Assembly: GCF_002217755.1 (NCBI RefSeq)
Contig: NZ_BCFL01000046.1
Span: 1 to 40,997, forward strand
From: Streptomyces hyaluromycini
GTDB taxonomy: Bacteria; Actinomycetota; Actinomycetes; Streptomycetales; Streptomycetaceae
Direction of reading: 5' to 3'
Length of the DNA: 40,997 nt
The notes below the pieces were generated by a model. It saw only the letters and a program-made list of their open reading frames with translations, was not told the origin of the DNA and made no database searches. Made by a program: the position numbers and the translations under genes. Every line of letters begins with the position of its first letter. Position 1 is the stretch's first letter. Below are positions 15,320-22,569 of the stretch, piece after piece.

Positions 15320-16839
15320 CGACCGGCCTCCTGCGTGGTGTTGAGGATGTTGACGCCCTTGAAGAGGGCCGAGGGGCAGCCGTGCGACACGGCGGCGACC
15401 TGCCCCGGCTGGGCCTTGCCGCAGTTGAAGGCGCCGCCGAGGACGTACGTCTGGGGGCCGCCGACGGCCGCCATGGAGCCCCAGAAGTCGGTGGTCGTCG
15501 CCTGGTAGGCGACATCGCGCAGCTGCCCGGTGATCCGGCCGTTCTCGATCCTGAAGAACCGCTGGCCGGTGAACTGGAAGTTGTAGCGCTGCATGTCGAT
15601 GGACCAGGAGCGGTCGCCGACCACATAGATCCCGCGGTCGACCCCGCCGATCAGGTCCTCCGTCGCCAGCCCGGCCGGGTCCGGCTGCAGGGACACGTTG
15701 GCCATGCGCTGCACGGGGACGTGTCCGGGGGAGTCGGCGTAGGCGCATCCGTTGGAGCGGTCGAAGCCGGTCAGCCGCGCGATCCTGCGGTCCAGCTGGT
15801 AGCCGACGAGCGTGCCGTCCTTCACCAGGTCCCAGGACTGGCCCGCGACGCCCTCGTCGTCGTAGCCGATGGTCGCGAGGCCGTGCTCGGCGGTGCGGTC
15901 GCCGGTGACGTTCATCAGCTCGGAGCCGTACTTCAGCTTGCCGAGCTGGTCGAAGGTGGCGAAGGAGGTACCGGCGTAGGCGGCCTCGTAGCCGAGTGCG
16001 CGGTCCAGCTCGGTGGCGTGGCCGATGGACTCGTGGATGGTCAGCCACAGGTTGGAGGGATCGACCACCAGGTCGTACAGACCGGCCTCGACGCTCGGCG
16101 CCCGCATCTTCTCGGCCAGCAGCTCCGGGATCTGCTCCAGCTCGGTGTCCCAGTCCCAGCCGGTGCCGGTGAGGTACTCCCAGCCGCGGCCGACCGGCGG
16201 TGCGACGGTCCGCATCGAGTCGAACTCACCGCTGGAATCGTCGACCGACACCGCTGTCAGCTCCGGATGCAGTCGCACCCGCTGCTGGGTCGTCACGGTC
16301 CCGGCCGTATCCGCGTAGAACTTGTTCTCGTGCACGGTGAGCAGCGAGGCGTCGACGTGGCTGACGCCGTTCGCCGCCAGCAGCCGCGCGCTCCACTCCG
16401 CGAGCAGCGCCGCCTTCTCCTCGTCCGGCACGGAGAACGGATCGATCTCGTACGACGAGATCCACGTCTTCTCCGCGTGCACCGGCTCGTCGGCCAGCTG
16501 CACCCGCTCGTCGGACCCGGCGGCCTTGATGACCTGCGCCGAGAGCTTCGCCATCGCCACCGCCTGCGAGGCGACCTTGGCGGCCGCGTCGAGGGTCAGG
16601 TCGACCCCCGACGCGAAGCCCCAGGTACCGCCGTGCACGACCCGGACCGCGTACCCGAGGTCGGTGGTGTCCGACGATCCGGCGGGCTTGGCGTCCCGGA
16701 GCCGCCAGGACGCGCTGCGCACCCGCTCGAACCGGAAGTCCGCGTGCTCGGCCCCGAGCGCACGCGCGCGTGCCAGCGCGGCGTCGGCCAGGGCCCGTAG
16801 CGGAAGCGCCGTAAAGGCTTCGTCGATGGAATGAGGCAC
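15316..16839 (-). CDS. tldD: TldD-type metallopeptidase subunit
   Basis: A 507-residue protein. The metal site is visible as HESIGHATE in LTIHESIGHATELDRALGYEAAYAG, with the HExxxH spacing characteristic of TldD, near residue 270. Further family landmarks are VTGDRTAEHGLATIGYDDEGV and ENGRITGQLRDVAYQATTTDFW in the C-terminal half. TldD is the catalytic partner of TldE and degrades unstructured peptides in the cytoplasm. The GTG at 16839 is preceded by AGGGAG and begins VPHSIDEAF. The gene is divergent from fabG. Downstream coupling to tldE passes through the tandem repeat. Confidence 0.92.
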   Translation of the reverse strand: MPHSIDEAFTALPLRALADAALARARALGAEHADFRFERVRSASWRLRDAKPAGSSDTTDLGYAVRVVHGGTWGFASGVDLTLDAAAKVASQAVAMAKLSAQVIKAAGSDERVQLADEPVHAEKTWISSYEIDPFSVPDEEKAALLAEWSARLLAANGVSHVDASLLTVHENKFYADTAGTVTTQQRVRLHPELTAVSVDDSSGEFDSMRTVAPPVGRGWEYLTGTGWDWDTELEQIPELLAEKMRAPSVEAGLYDLVVDPSNLWLTIHESIGHATELDRALGYEAAYAGTSFATFDQLGKLKYGSELMNVTGDRTAEHGLATIGYDDEGVAGQSWDLVKDGTLVGYQLDRRIARLTGFDRSNGCAYADSPGHVPVQRMANVSLQPDPAGLATEDLIGGVDRGIYVVGDRSWSIDMQRYNFQFTGQRFFRIENGRITGQLRDVAYQATTTDFWGSMAAVGGPQTYVLGGAFNCGKAQPGQVAAVSHGCPSALFKGVNILNTTQEAGR

Positions 16840-16940
16840 GGAGGTCTCCCTGCTGTCGTGGCCTGTCCGTCCGATCATGTCGCGCCCGCGGGCGCGCGGA
16901 CCACAGGTTTCGGCCTGGCGTCGCGCCTTTCTGTAGGGAC

Positions 16941-16970
16941 CCGACAGTGACACTCCCGAGCCACTGTCGG
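16941..16970. promoter_or_regulatory. Perfect 9-bp inverted repeat between tldD and fabG
   Basis: CCGACAGTG at 16941-16949 faces CACTGTCGG at 16962-16970 with a 12-base spacer. It lies in the divergent intergenic region, upstream of a plausible fabG promoter (TTGCCC at 16978, TAGGTT at 17003, spacer 19). It may be the site of a dimeric regulator of fabG-fabI, of tldD, or of both. Confidence 0.5.
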
Positions 16971-17075
16971 TGCCCGCTTGCCCGCGGCGATGGCGGGACC
17001 GATAGGTTTTCGATGAAGCCGCCTGTCATGCCAGCTGCTCGGGCGGGTGGTCAGACCGAACGAAAGGGTGATCCG

Positions 17076-17795
17076 TTGAGCCGCTCGGTTCTCGTCACTG
17101 GAGGCAACCGGGGCATCGGCCTCGCCATCGCCCGCGCTTTCGCCGACAACGGCGACAAGGTTGCCATCACGTACCGCTCGGGTGAGCCGCCGGCCGTCCT
17201 CAAGGAACTCGGCTGCCTCGCCGTCAAGTGCGACATCACCGACTCCGAGCAGGTGGAGCAGGCCTACAAGGAGATCGAGGACGCGCACGGCCCGGTCGAG
17301 GTCCTGATCGCCAACGCCGGCATCACCAAGGACACGCTCCTGATGCGCATGTCCGAGGAGGACTTCACCTCGGTCATCGACACCAACCTCACCGGCACCT
17401 TCCGGGTCGTCAAGCGCGCCAACCGCGGCATGCTGCGCGCCAAGAAGGGCCGCGTCGTCCTCATCTCCTCGGTCGTCGGCCTCTACGGCGGCCCCGGCCA
17501 GGCCAACTACGCCGCCTCCAAGGCCGCCCTGGTCGGCTTCGCGCGCTCCCTCGCCCGTGAGCTGGGCTCGCGCAACATCACCTTCAACGTCGTCGCGCCC
17601 GGCTTCGTCGACACCGACATGACCAAGGTGCTCACCGACGAGCAGCGCGCCACCATCGTGTCGCAGGTGCCGCTCGGCCGGTACGCGGAGCCCGAGGAGG
17701 TCGCCGCGACGGTGCGGTTCCTCGCCTCGGACGACGCCTCGTACATCACTGGAGCCGTCATCCCCGTTGACGGCGGACTGGGAATGGGTCACTGA
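17076..17795 (+). CDS. fabG: 3-oxoacyl-ACP reductase FabG
   Basis: A 239-residue short-chain dehydrogenase that reduces 3-ketoacyl-ACP in fatty-acid elongation, using NADPH. The cofactor motif is VTGGNRGIGLAIA at residues 7-19, followed by the NAG-type motif (IANAGIT). The catalytic Ser-Tyr-Lys are in LISSVVGLYGGPGQANYAASKAAL. The C-terminal PVDGGLGMGH is typical. The TTG at 17076 is chosen because GAAAGGGTG ends five bases before it and the family start (SRSVLVTGG) follows; an ATG at 17013 lies far upstream and out of keeping with FabG length. fabI follows after 5 bp, so the two are one operon. Confidence 0.93.
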   Translation: MSRSVLVTGGNRGIGLAIARAFADNGDKVAITYRSGEPPAVLKELGCLAVKCDITDSEQVEQAYKEIEDAHGPVEVLIANAGITKDTLLMRMSEEDFTSVIDTNLTGTFRVVKRANRGMLRAKKGRVVLISSVVGLYGGPGQANYAASKAALVGFARSLARELGSRNITFNVVAPGFVDTDMTKVLTDEQRATIVSQVPLGRYAEPEEVAATVRFLASDDASYITGAVIPVDGGLGMGH

Positions 17796-17800
17796 TCACC

Positions 17801-18568
17801 ATGAGTGGAATCCTTGAGGGCAAGCGCATCCTGATCACGGGTGTGCTGATGGAGTCCTCCATCGCCTTCCACGCGGCCAAGCTGGCCCAGGAGCAGGGTG
17901 CCGAGATCATCCTCACGGCGTTCCCGCGGCCCACACTGACCGAGCGCATCGCCAAGAAGCTGCCGAAGCCCACCAAGGTCATCGAGCTCGACGTCACCAA
18001 CGACGAGCACCTCGGCCGCCTTGCCGACCTCGTCGGCGAGGAGCTCGGCGGCCTCGACGGCGTCGTCCACTCCATCGGCTTCGCCCCCCAGGACGCGCTC
18101 GGCGGCAACTTCCTCAACACGCCGTTCGAGTCCGTCGCCACCGCCATGCACGTCTCCGCGTACTCCCTGAAGTCGCTGACCATGGCCTGCCTGCCGCTGA
18201 TGCAGAACGGCGGCTCGGTCGTCGGCCTCACCTTCGACGCCCAGTACGCCTGGCCGCAGTACGACTGGATGGGCCCGGCCAAGGCCGCCCTGGAGGCCAC
18301 CAGCCGCTACGTCGCCCGCGACCTGGGCAAGCAGAACATCCGCTGCAACCTCATCTCCGCCGGCCCGCTCGCCTCCATGGCCGCCAAGTCCATCCCGGGC
18401 TTCAGCGACCTGGCCGCCGTCTGGGACCACCGCTCCCCGCTGGAGTGGGACCTCAAGGACCCGGAGCCGGCCGGCAAGGGCATCGTCGCCCTGCTGAGCG
18501 ACTGGTTCCCGAAGACCACCGGCGAGATCATCCACGTGGACGGCGGTCTGCACGCCATCGGCGCCTGA
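17801..18568 (+). CDS. fabI: Enoyl-ACP reductase (NADH) FabI/InhA type
   Basis: A 255-residue enoyl reductase catalysing the last step of each elongation cycle. The N-terminal ILEGKRILITGVLMESSIAF carries the altered glycine motif of FabI/InhA. The catalytic region has the YxxxxxxK pattern in YDWMGPAKAALEATSRYVARDLG, and the inhibitor/NAD pocket segment SAGPLASMAAKSIPGF is clear. It resembles mycobacterial InhA more than enteric FabI in wording of these motifs. It lies five bases behind fabG with only a weak ribosome site, so it is probably translated by coupling. A strong hairpin follows the stop. Confidence 0.94.
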   Translation: MSGILEGKRILITGVLMESSIAFHAAKLAQEQGAEIILTAFPRPTLTERIAKKLPKPTKVIELDVTNDEHLGRLADLVGEELGGLDGVVHSIGFAPQDALGGNFLNTPFESVATAMHVSAYSLKSLTMACLPLMQNGGSVVGLTFDAQYAWPQYDWMGPAKAALEATSRYVARDLGKQNIRCNLISAGPLASMAAKSIPGFSDLAAVWDHRSPLEWDLKDPEPAGKGIVALLSDWFPKTTGEIIHVDGGLHAIGA

Positions 18569-18583
18569 CCCGCACGGACTCCC

Positions 18584-18614
18584 GAGGCCCGCATCCCGCA
18601 AGGGTGCGGGCCTC
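18584..18614 (+). terminator. Strong terminator hairpin after fabI
   Basis: GAGGCCCGCA pairs exactly with TGCGGGCCTC, extended inside by CCC/GGG around a GCAA loop with one bulged T. It lies 16 bp beyond the fabI stop. There is no T-tract, as is usual in Streptomyces. Confidence 0.85.
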
Positions 18615-18730
18615 ACCCGTTCGGCCCACCGGCCGGGCCGCCGCCGCTCCGGCGGCGCACCCTGGATTACGCGTGGAGCAAGCGTTCACCGCGCGATGTC
18701 CCTCCCCAGCCCGGCCGAGGAGGTCCCCTT

Positions 18731-19081
18731 GTGCGCCTGTCCCGCAGCCTGGCCCCGGTGACCCTGGCCCTCGCCCTCGTGCTGACGCTGCCGTACGACG
18801 CGGAGTCCCACGCGCGCGTGCCCAGCGGGCACAAGCCGGCCCCGCAGCTGTTCGGTGCGTCCTGCCGGACCAGCCTCCGCGGCTCCCATGTGGTGGTCTA
18901 CTGCCACAACCCCTATGTCGACACCGACCGGGTCCGGCTGCACATCGAGTGCGTCCAGTGGTGGGACATCGACACCGACGGCTCCCCGGTCGACACCGGT
19001 CCGGCGATGACCGTCCGGCTCTCCGGCCGTTGCTGGAAGGACGTCGGCGCGGTGTGGGTCAGCCACCAGAAGGTGAGCTGA
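18731..19081 (+). CDS. Small secreted protein of unknown function
   Basis: A 116-residue protein with a clear signal peptide (MRLSRSLAPVTLALALVLTL, probable cleavage after SHA near residue 28). The mature part of about 88 residues has four cysteines (GASCRTS, VYCHNP, IECVQ, GRCWKD), enough for two disulfides, and several Trp/Tyr residues, so it is likely a small folded extracellular domain. I do not recognise the family. The GTG at 18731 has GAGGAGG upstream. Its last 23 bases overlap the end of the convergent GntR gene. Confidence 0.75.
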   Translation: MRLSRSLAPVTLALALVLTLPYDAESHARVPSGHKPAPQLFGASCRTSLRGSHVVVYCHNPYVDTDRVRLHIECVQWWDIDTDGSPVDTGPAMTVRLSGRCWKDVGAVWVSHQKVS

Positions 19082-19751
19082 ACCGGTCCGGACGGCACAG
19101 GAACGGGTAGCTCGCCGCCTCCTTCGCGGCCGCGTCCGCGTCGCCCGCGCGGATCGCCTCGACCAGCCGGGTGTGGTCCATGTACGACTGCGGCGTCAGC
19201 TCGGCGCCGACGTCCGCGCGCAGCCACTCCCGCAGCACCTCGCCCAGGTCGGCGTACATCGCCGTCAGCACGTCGTTGTGCGAGGCGGCCACCACGGCCA
19301 GGTGCAGGGTCGCGTCCGCCGTCACGAAGGCCTCCGCGTCCCCCGACCGCCAGGCCTGCTCGCGGCGCGCCAGGAGGGCGTCGAGCTGCCTGAGGTCCTT
19401 CTCGGTGCGACGGACCGCGGCCAGCCGGGCGGCCGACGACTCCAGGGTGGAGCGCAGCTCGGCGATGTGCCGGGGGTCGGCCCCGGCGAACCGGCGGTGC
19501 ATCACACCGGCCAGCTCGCTGGTCGCCGCCACGTACGTGCCCGAGCCCTGGCGGATGTCCAGCAGGCCGTTGTGCGCCAGCGCCCGGACGGCCTCCCGGA
19601 CGGTGTTGCGGGCCACCCCGAGCTGCTCGACCAGCTCCGGCTCGGTGGGGATGCGCGAGCCCACCGGCCACTCGCCCGAGGTGATCTGGTTCCGCAGCTC
19701 GGCGATGACCTGCTCGGACAGCGCCGAGCGACGCGGATGGCTCAGAGGCAT
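19059..19751 (-). CDS. GntR family regulator, FadR/FCD subfamily
   Basis: A 230-residue repressor-type protein. Residues 10-75 form the winged helix: LSEQVIAELRNQITSGEWPVGSRIPTE, then LVEQLGVARNTVREAVRALAHNGLLDIRQGSGTYV. The rest is an all-helical FCD ligand domain containing the metal/ligand histidines in DATLHLAVVAASHND and YMDHTRLVEAI. Such regulators usually sense small carboxylates or sugar acids. It is divergent from the MFS gene, with an inverted repeat in the 90 bp between, so it probably controls that exporter and itself. Confidence 0.9.
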   Translation of the reverse strand: MPLSHPRRSALSEQVIAELRNQITSGEWPVGSRIPTEPELVEQLGVARNTVREAVRALAHNGLLDIRQGSGTYVAATSELAGVMHRRFAGADPRHIAELRSTLESSAARLAAVRRTEKDLRQLDALLARREQAWRSGDAEAFVTADATLHLAVVAASHNDVLTAMYADLGEVLREWLRADVGAELTPQSYMDHTRLVEAIRAGDADAAAKEAASYPFLCRPDRFSSPSGG

Positions 19752-19812
19752 GACACACCTTCGCACGCGAGGGCCCGGCGGGGCGATCGGGCCTGCCCGG
19801 GGATGGACAACC

Positions 19813-19837
19813 AATCATCCCATGATTCTATGATGGG
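19813..19837. promoter_or_regulatory. Inverted repeat between GntR and MFS genes (operator candidate)
   Basis: AATCAT-ccc-ATGATT at 19813-19827 is a perfect inverted repeat, and a further ATGAT follows at 19830-19834, so the motif is iterated. The patch is AT-rich against its surroundings and overlaps possible MFS start codons, fitting a GntR-family operator. Confidence 0.6.
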
Positions 19838-19841
19838 CCTC

Positions 19842-21143
19842 ATGGCAGGCAAGGAAACCGAGACCGCGACCGCTGCTTCAGCACGGACGACGGCGCCCGA
19901 ACGGAGCCCCGCGACCGCCACGCGCGCGTGGACGACCCGGCTGGTCGTCATCGGCATCGTGCTGTCCGCGGTCAACCTCCGGCCCGCCATCACCAGCCTC
20001 GGCGCGCTCCTGGAGGAGGTCCGGGACGGCCTCGGCATGAGCGGCAGCGTGGCCGGGCTGCTCACCTCCGTGCCCCCGCTCTGCTTCGCCGTCTTCGGCG
20101 TCACGGCCCCCCGTCTCGCCCGCCGCTTCGGCCCGGTGGCCGTGGTCTGCGCGGGCATGGTGGCCGTCGCGGCCGGCCTGCTGATACGGCCGTACGCCGG
20201 GAGTACGGCCGGGTTCCTGGCCGGCAGCGCGCTCGCGCTCATGGGCATCGCGGTCAGCAACGTGCTGATGCCGGTCATCGTCAAGCGCTGGTTCCCCGAC
20301 CGGGTCGGCTCCATGACCGGCCTGTACTCGATGGCCCTCGCCGCCGGCACCTCGGTGGCCGCCGCGGTGACCGTGCCCATGACCGACGCGCTGGGCGGCC
20401 GCTGGCAGACCGGGCTGGCCGTGTGGGCCGGGCTCGCGGCGGCCGCGGTACTGCCGTGGGTTCCGCTGGTACGGGACCGGGGAACGGCCCCGGCCCCCGA
20501 GGCCGGGGCAGAGACCGAGGCACGCGCGCGTGCGGAACGGCAGCCGCCCGCCCTGCGGATCACCCGCAGCCGTACCGCCTGGGCGCTCGCCGTGTTCTTC
20601 GGGCTCCAGGCCACCGCCGCCTACATCACGATGGGCTGGATGGCCCAGATCTTCCGGGACGCGGGCGTCTCCGCGAGCACGGCGGGGCTGCTGCTGGCCG
20701 TCACCATGGCGATGGGCGTACCGCTGGCCTTCGTCATCCCGCGCGTGGCCACCCGGCTGCCGCACCAGGGCCCGATCGTGATCGCGCTCGGCGTCTGCGG
20801 CCTCGCCGGATACGCCGGCCTGTACCTCGCGCCCGCCGGCGGCGCCTGGGCCTGGGCCGTCCTGCTCGGCATCTCGAACTGCGCCTTCCCGCTGGCCCTC
20901 ACCATGGTCGGGATGCGGGCCAGGACCGGCGCGGGCGTCGCCCAGCTCTCCGCCTTCGCCCAGAGCGCCGGATACCTGATCTCCATCCCCGGCCCGCTGC
21001 TGGTGGGCGTGCTCTACCAGCACGGCGGCGGCTGGGGGCTGCCGATCGCCCTCATGATCGGCCTGATGATCCCGCAGATGGCGGTCGGCGTCCTGGCGGG
21101 CCGCGACCGCACCGTGGAGGACGAGGCGGCCGCGACCGCGTGA
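19842..21143 (+). CDS. MFS transporter of the CynX/NimT type
   Basis: A 433-residue protein with twelve predicted membrane helices in two halves joined by a charged loop (about residues 205-235, rich in Ala/Glu/Arg). The start of the first half, GIVLSAVNLRPAITSLGALLEEVRDGLGMSGSVAG in order, is the signature of the CynX/NimT group, which includes cyanate and 2-nitroimidazole transporters. The substrate here is unknown. In-frame ATGs occur at 19830, 19833 and 19842; I chose the last since GATGGG lies four bases before it. It is probably controlled by the divergent GntR protein and followed by a 38-residue transporter-associated peptide. Confidence 0.85.
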   Translation: MAGKETETATAASARTTAPERSPATATRAWTTRLVVIGIVLSAVNLRPAITSLGALLEEVRDGLGMSGSVAGLLTSVPPLCFAVFGVTAPRLARRFGPVAVVCAGMVAVAAGLLIRPYAGSTAGFLAGSALALMGIAVSNVLMPVIVKRWFPDRVGSMTGLYSMALAAGTSVAAAVTVPMTDALGGRWQTGLAVWAGLAAAAVLPWVPLVRDRGTAPAPEAGAETEARARAERQPPALRITRSRTAWALAVFFGLQATAAYITMGWMAQIFRDAGVSASTAGLLLAVTMAMGVPLAFVIPRVATRLPHQGPIVIALGVCGLAGYAGLYLAPAGGAWAWAVLLGISNCAFPLALTMVGMRARTGAGVAQLSAFAQSAGYLISIPGPLLVGVLYQHGGGWGLPIALMIGLMIPQMAVGVLAGRDRTVEDEAAATA

Positions 21144-21196
21144 CGTCGAGCAGGCCGGGGCCGCCTGACTTCCAGCCGGTCGCCACCGCCTGACAC

Positions 21197-21272
21197 CGCA
21201 CCGGCCCCCTCGGCCCGCACCGGCCCCCTCGGCCCGCACCGGCCCCCTCGGCCCGCAGCGGCCCCGCCGGCC
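21197..21272. repeat. 19-bp tandem repeat after the MFS gene
   Basis: Three exact units starting CGCACCGGCCCCCTC at 21197, 21216 and 21235, and a fourth degenerate unit at 21254. It lies between the MFS stop and the small peptide gene. Such minisatellites often vary in copy number between strains. Confidence 0.85.
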
Positions 21273-21328
21273 CGTGTCGCGGCCACCCCGCCCGGTCCGT
21301 CCCCTTCCGGGGGTGCCAGACTGGCCCC

Positions 21329-21445
21329 ATGCCAGTGCTCGACCCGAACCCCCAGAACGGTCAGAAGAAGATGCTGATCGTCTTCGGCTCGTTCTTCGCC
21401 ATCTTCATCGTCATCGCCGTCATCGCGACCCTCGCGTCCCCCTGA
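21329..21445 (+). CDS. SGM_5486 family transporter-associated small membrane protein
   Basis: A 38-residue ORF starting MPVLDPNPQNGQKKM, followed by one hydrophobic helix (LIVFGSFFAIFIVIAVIATL) and a short ASP tail. I recognise this composition as the actinomycete family named SGM_5486 transporter-associated protein, which sits beside MFS transporters, as here. There is a short polar N-terminus and a single helix, so it probably binds the transporter in the membrane. The ribosome site is weak (GGTGCCAGACTGGCCCC region). Confidence 0.75.
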   Translation: MPVLDPNPQNGQKKMLIVFGSFFAIFIVIAVIATLASP

Positions 21446-21620
21446 CCACGCCGACCACCGCTCCCGCGGCCGATGGTGGGGCTAGCCCCCCATCCCCTAG
21501 GGGGTGAGGGTCAGGGTCAAGTGGGTGGATCACCGGATGGGTTGACGACCGCGGATTCCGTAATTTCGAGGTGTGGCCGTGAGGACGGCCGACGGACCTC
21601 GGAGACCAGCGGAGGCGATC

Positions 21621-21827
21621 ATGCCGGCCCTAACGCACACCCGGCCCCACCCGGCGACCCCGGGCGGCGTCGACATCCGGCTCCCCTGGTGGGCGCTCGC
21701 CCTTCCCGCGCTCGCCTTCGTCGCCCTGCTGATTCTCATACTGAACCCGGCGGACGCCCACGCGGCCGCCGGCGACCCCGCCGTCACCCGCCTCTTCGAG
21801 CGCGTACAGCAGCTCGTCACCCGCTAG
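21621..21827 (+). CDS. Small single-pass membrane protein
   Basis: A 68-residue protein: polar proline-rich N-terminus, one helix (WWALALPALAFVALLILIL), an Ala-rich segment that could be a processing site (PADAHAAAG), and a basic amphipathic end (VTRLFERVQQLVTR). The ATG at 21621 has GGAGG upstream; a GTG at 21573 is in frame. I do not recognise the family. Similar short proteins of this shape are common in Streptomyces near sixA. Confidence 0.65.
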   Translation: MPALTHTRPHPATPGGVDIRLPWWALALPALAFVALLILILNPADAHAAAGDPAVTRLFERVQQLVTR

Positions 21828-21918
21828 CCGCCGTACCTCCGCGTCGGCCGCCGGGCAGGGCGAAGCCGCATGTCAACTCCCTGCGCCCGATGGCCTGTTT
21901 CATGCGAAGCTGGGTGCC

Positions 21919-22437
21919 ATGAGCGTCGCAGAACCCCGCAGGATTGTCCTCTTCCGCCATGCGAAAGCCGACTGGCCACAGGTGACCGACCACGAGCGAC
22001 CGCTCGCTGACCGGGGCCGAATGGAGGCCGCCGTCGCCGGACGCAAGCTGGCGGACAGCGGCATCACCTTCGACCTGGCCCTGTGCTCCACCTCCCTGCG
22101 TACCCGGGAGACCTGGAAGCTCGCCGTCCATGAGCTCGCGCACCGGCCGAAAACCATCTATGAGGAGCGGGTGTACGAGGCCTCGCCCGGCGAGCTGATC
22201 GCCGTGCTCAACGAGGTGCCCGACGATGTACAGAACGTGATCCTCATCGGTCACAACCCCGGCGTGCACGGTGTGACCGAGATCCTCGCCGGCACCGCCG
22301 AGACCGACGCCCGCGAGTGGCTGAACCGCCGGGGCTTTCCCGCCGCCGCCTTCGCCGTCGTGACGCACGAGGGCTCCTGGAAGGCCCTGGAGCCCGGCGT
22401 GGCCACACTCGCGGACTACTGGGCACCTTCGGAGTGA
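21919..22437 (+). CDS. SixA-type phosphohistidine phosphatase (histidine phosphatase superfamily)
   Basis: A 172-residue protein starting with the RHG-type motif FRHAKADW (His at residue 14), followed by the second-half conserved histidine in LIGHNPGVHGV. The overall length and arrangement LADSGITFDLALCSTSLRTRETW match SixA rather than phosphoglycerate mutases. SixA enzymes remove phosphate from phosphohistidine proteins such as HPt domains or the PTS phosphocarrier NPr. The target here is unknown. It converges on serB across a long perfect hairpin. Confidence 0.85.
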   Translation: MSVAEPRRIVLFRHAKADWPQVTDHERPLADRGRMEAAVAGRKLADSGITFDLALCSTSLRTRETWKLAVHELAHRPKTIYEERVYEASPGELIAVLNEVPDDVQNVILIGHNPGVHGVTEILAGTAETDAREWLNRRGFPAAAFAVVTHEGSWKALEPGVATLADYWAPSE

Positions 22438-22466
22438 GACCACCGCACCACCACTGACGTGGTACG

Positions 22467-22508
22467 CCGAGGGGCCCGGCACCGGGGAGACGGTGCCGGG
22501 CCCCTCGG
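22467..22508. terminator. Bidirectional terminator between sixA-like gene and serB
   Basis: An 18-bp perfect GC-rich stem (arms begin CCGAGGGGCCCGG and end CCGGGCCCCTCGG) encloses a six-base GGGAGA loop. It sits between two convergent genes and can terminate both. Confidence 0.9.
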
Positions 22509-22569
22509 GTCCGGACCGGCGTGTCCGGATTCGGCGGGTCGGATGGGCGTGTCGGACAGGCCGGACGGT

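Larger units (their letters stand above)
15142..15345. repeat. 86-bp tandem repeat between tldD and tldE (two full copies plus 32 bp)
   Basis: Units begin at 15142, 15228 and 15314; the first two are identical and the third matches for 32 bp. On the minus strand each unit ends with the last eight codons of tldD (NTTQEAGR), an AGGAGG ribosome site and an ATGA start/stop overlap. The unit interior carries a GC-rich palindromic motif (GGGGGTCCGGGGG...CTCCCGGG) of a kind scattered through Streptomyces chromosomes. The arrangement suggests insertion of that element followed by tandem duplication of the junction. Confidence 0.9.

Noticed and set aside
15142..15345. CRISPR-like regular repeats
   Set aside because: There are no unique spacers; the 86-bp units are directly tandem and share coding features with tldD.
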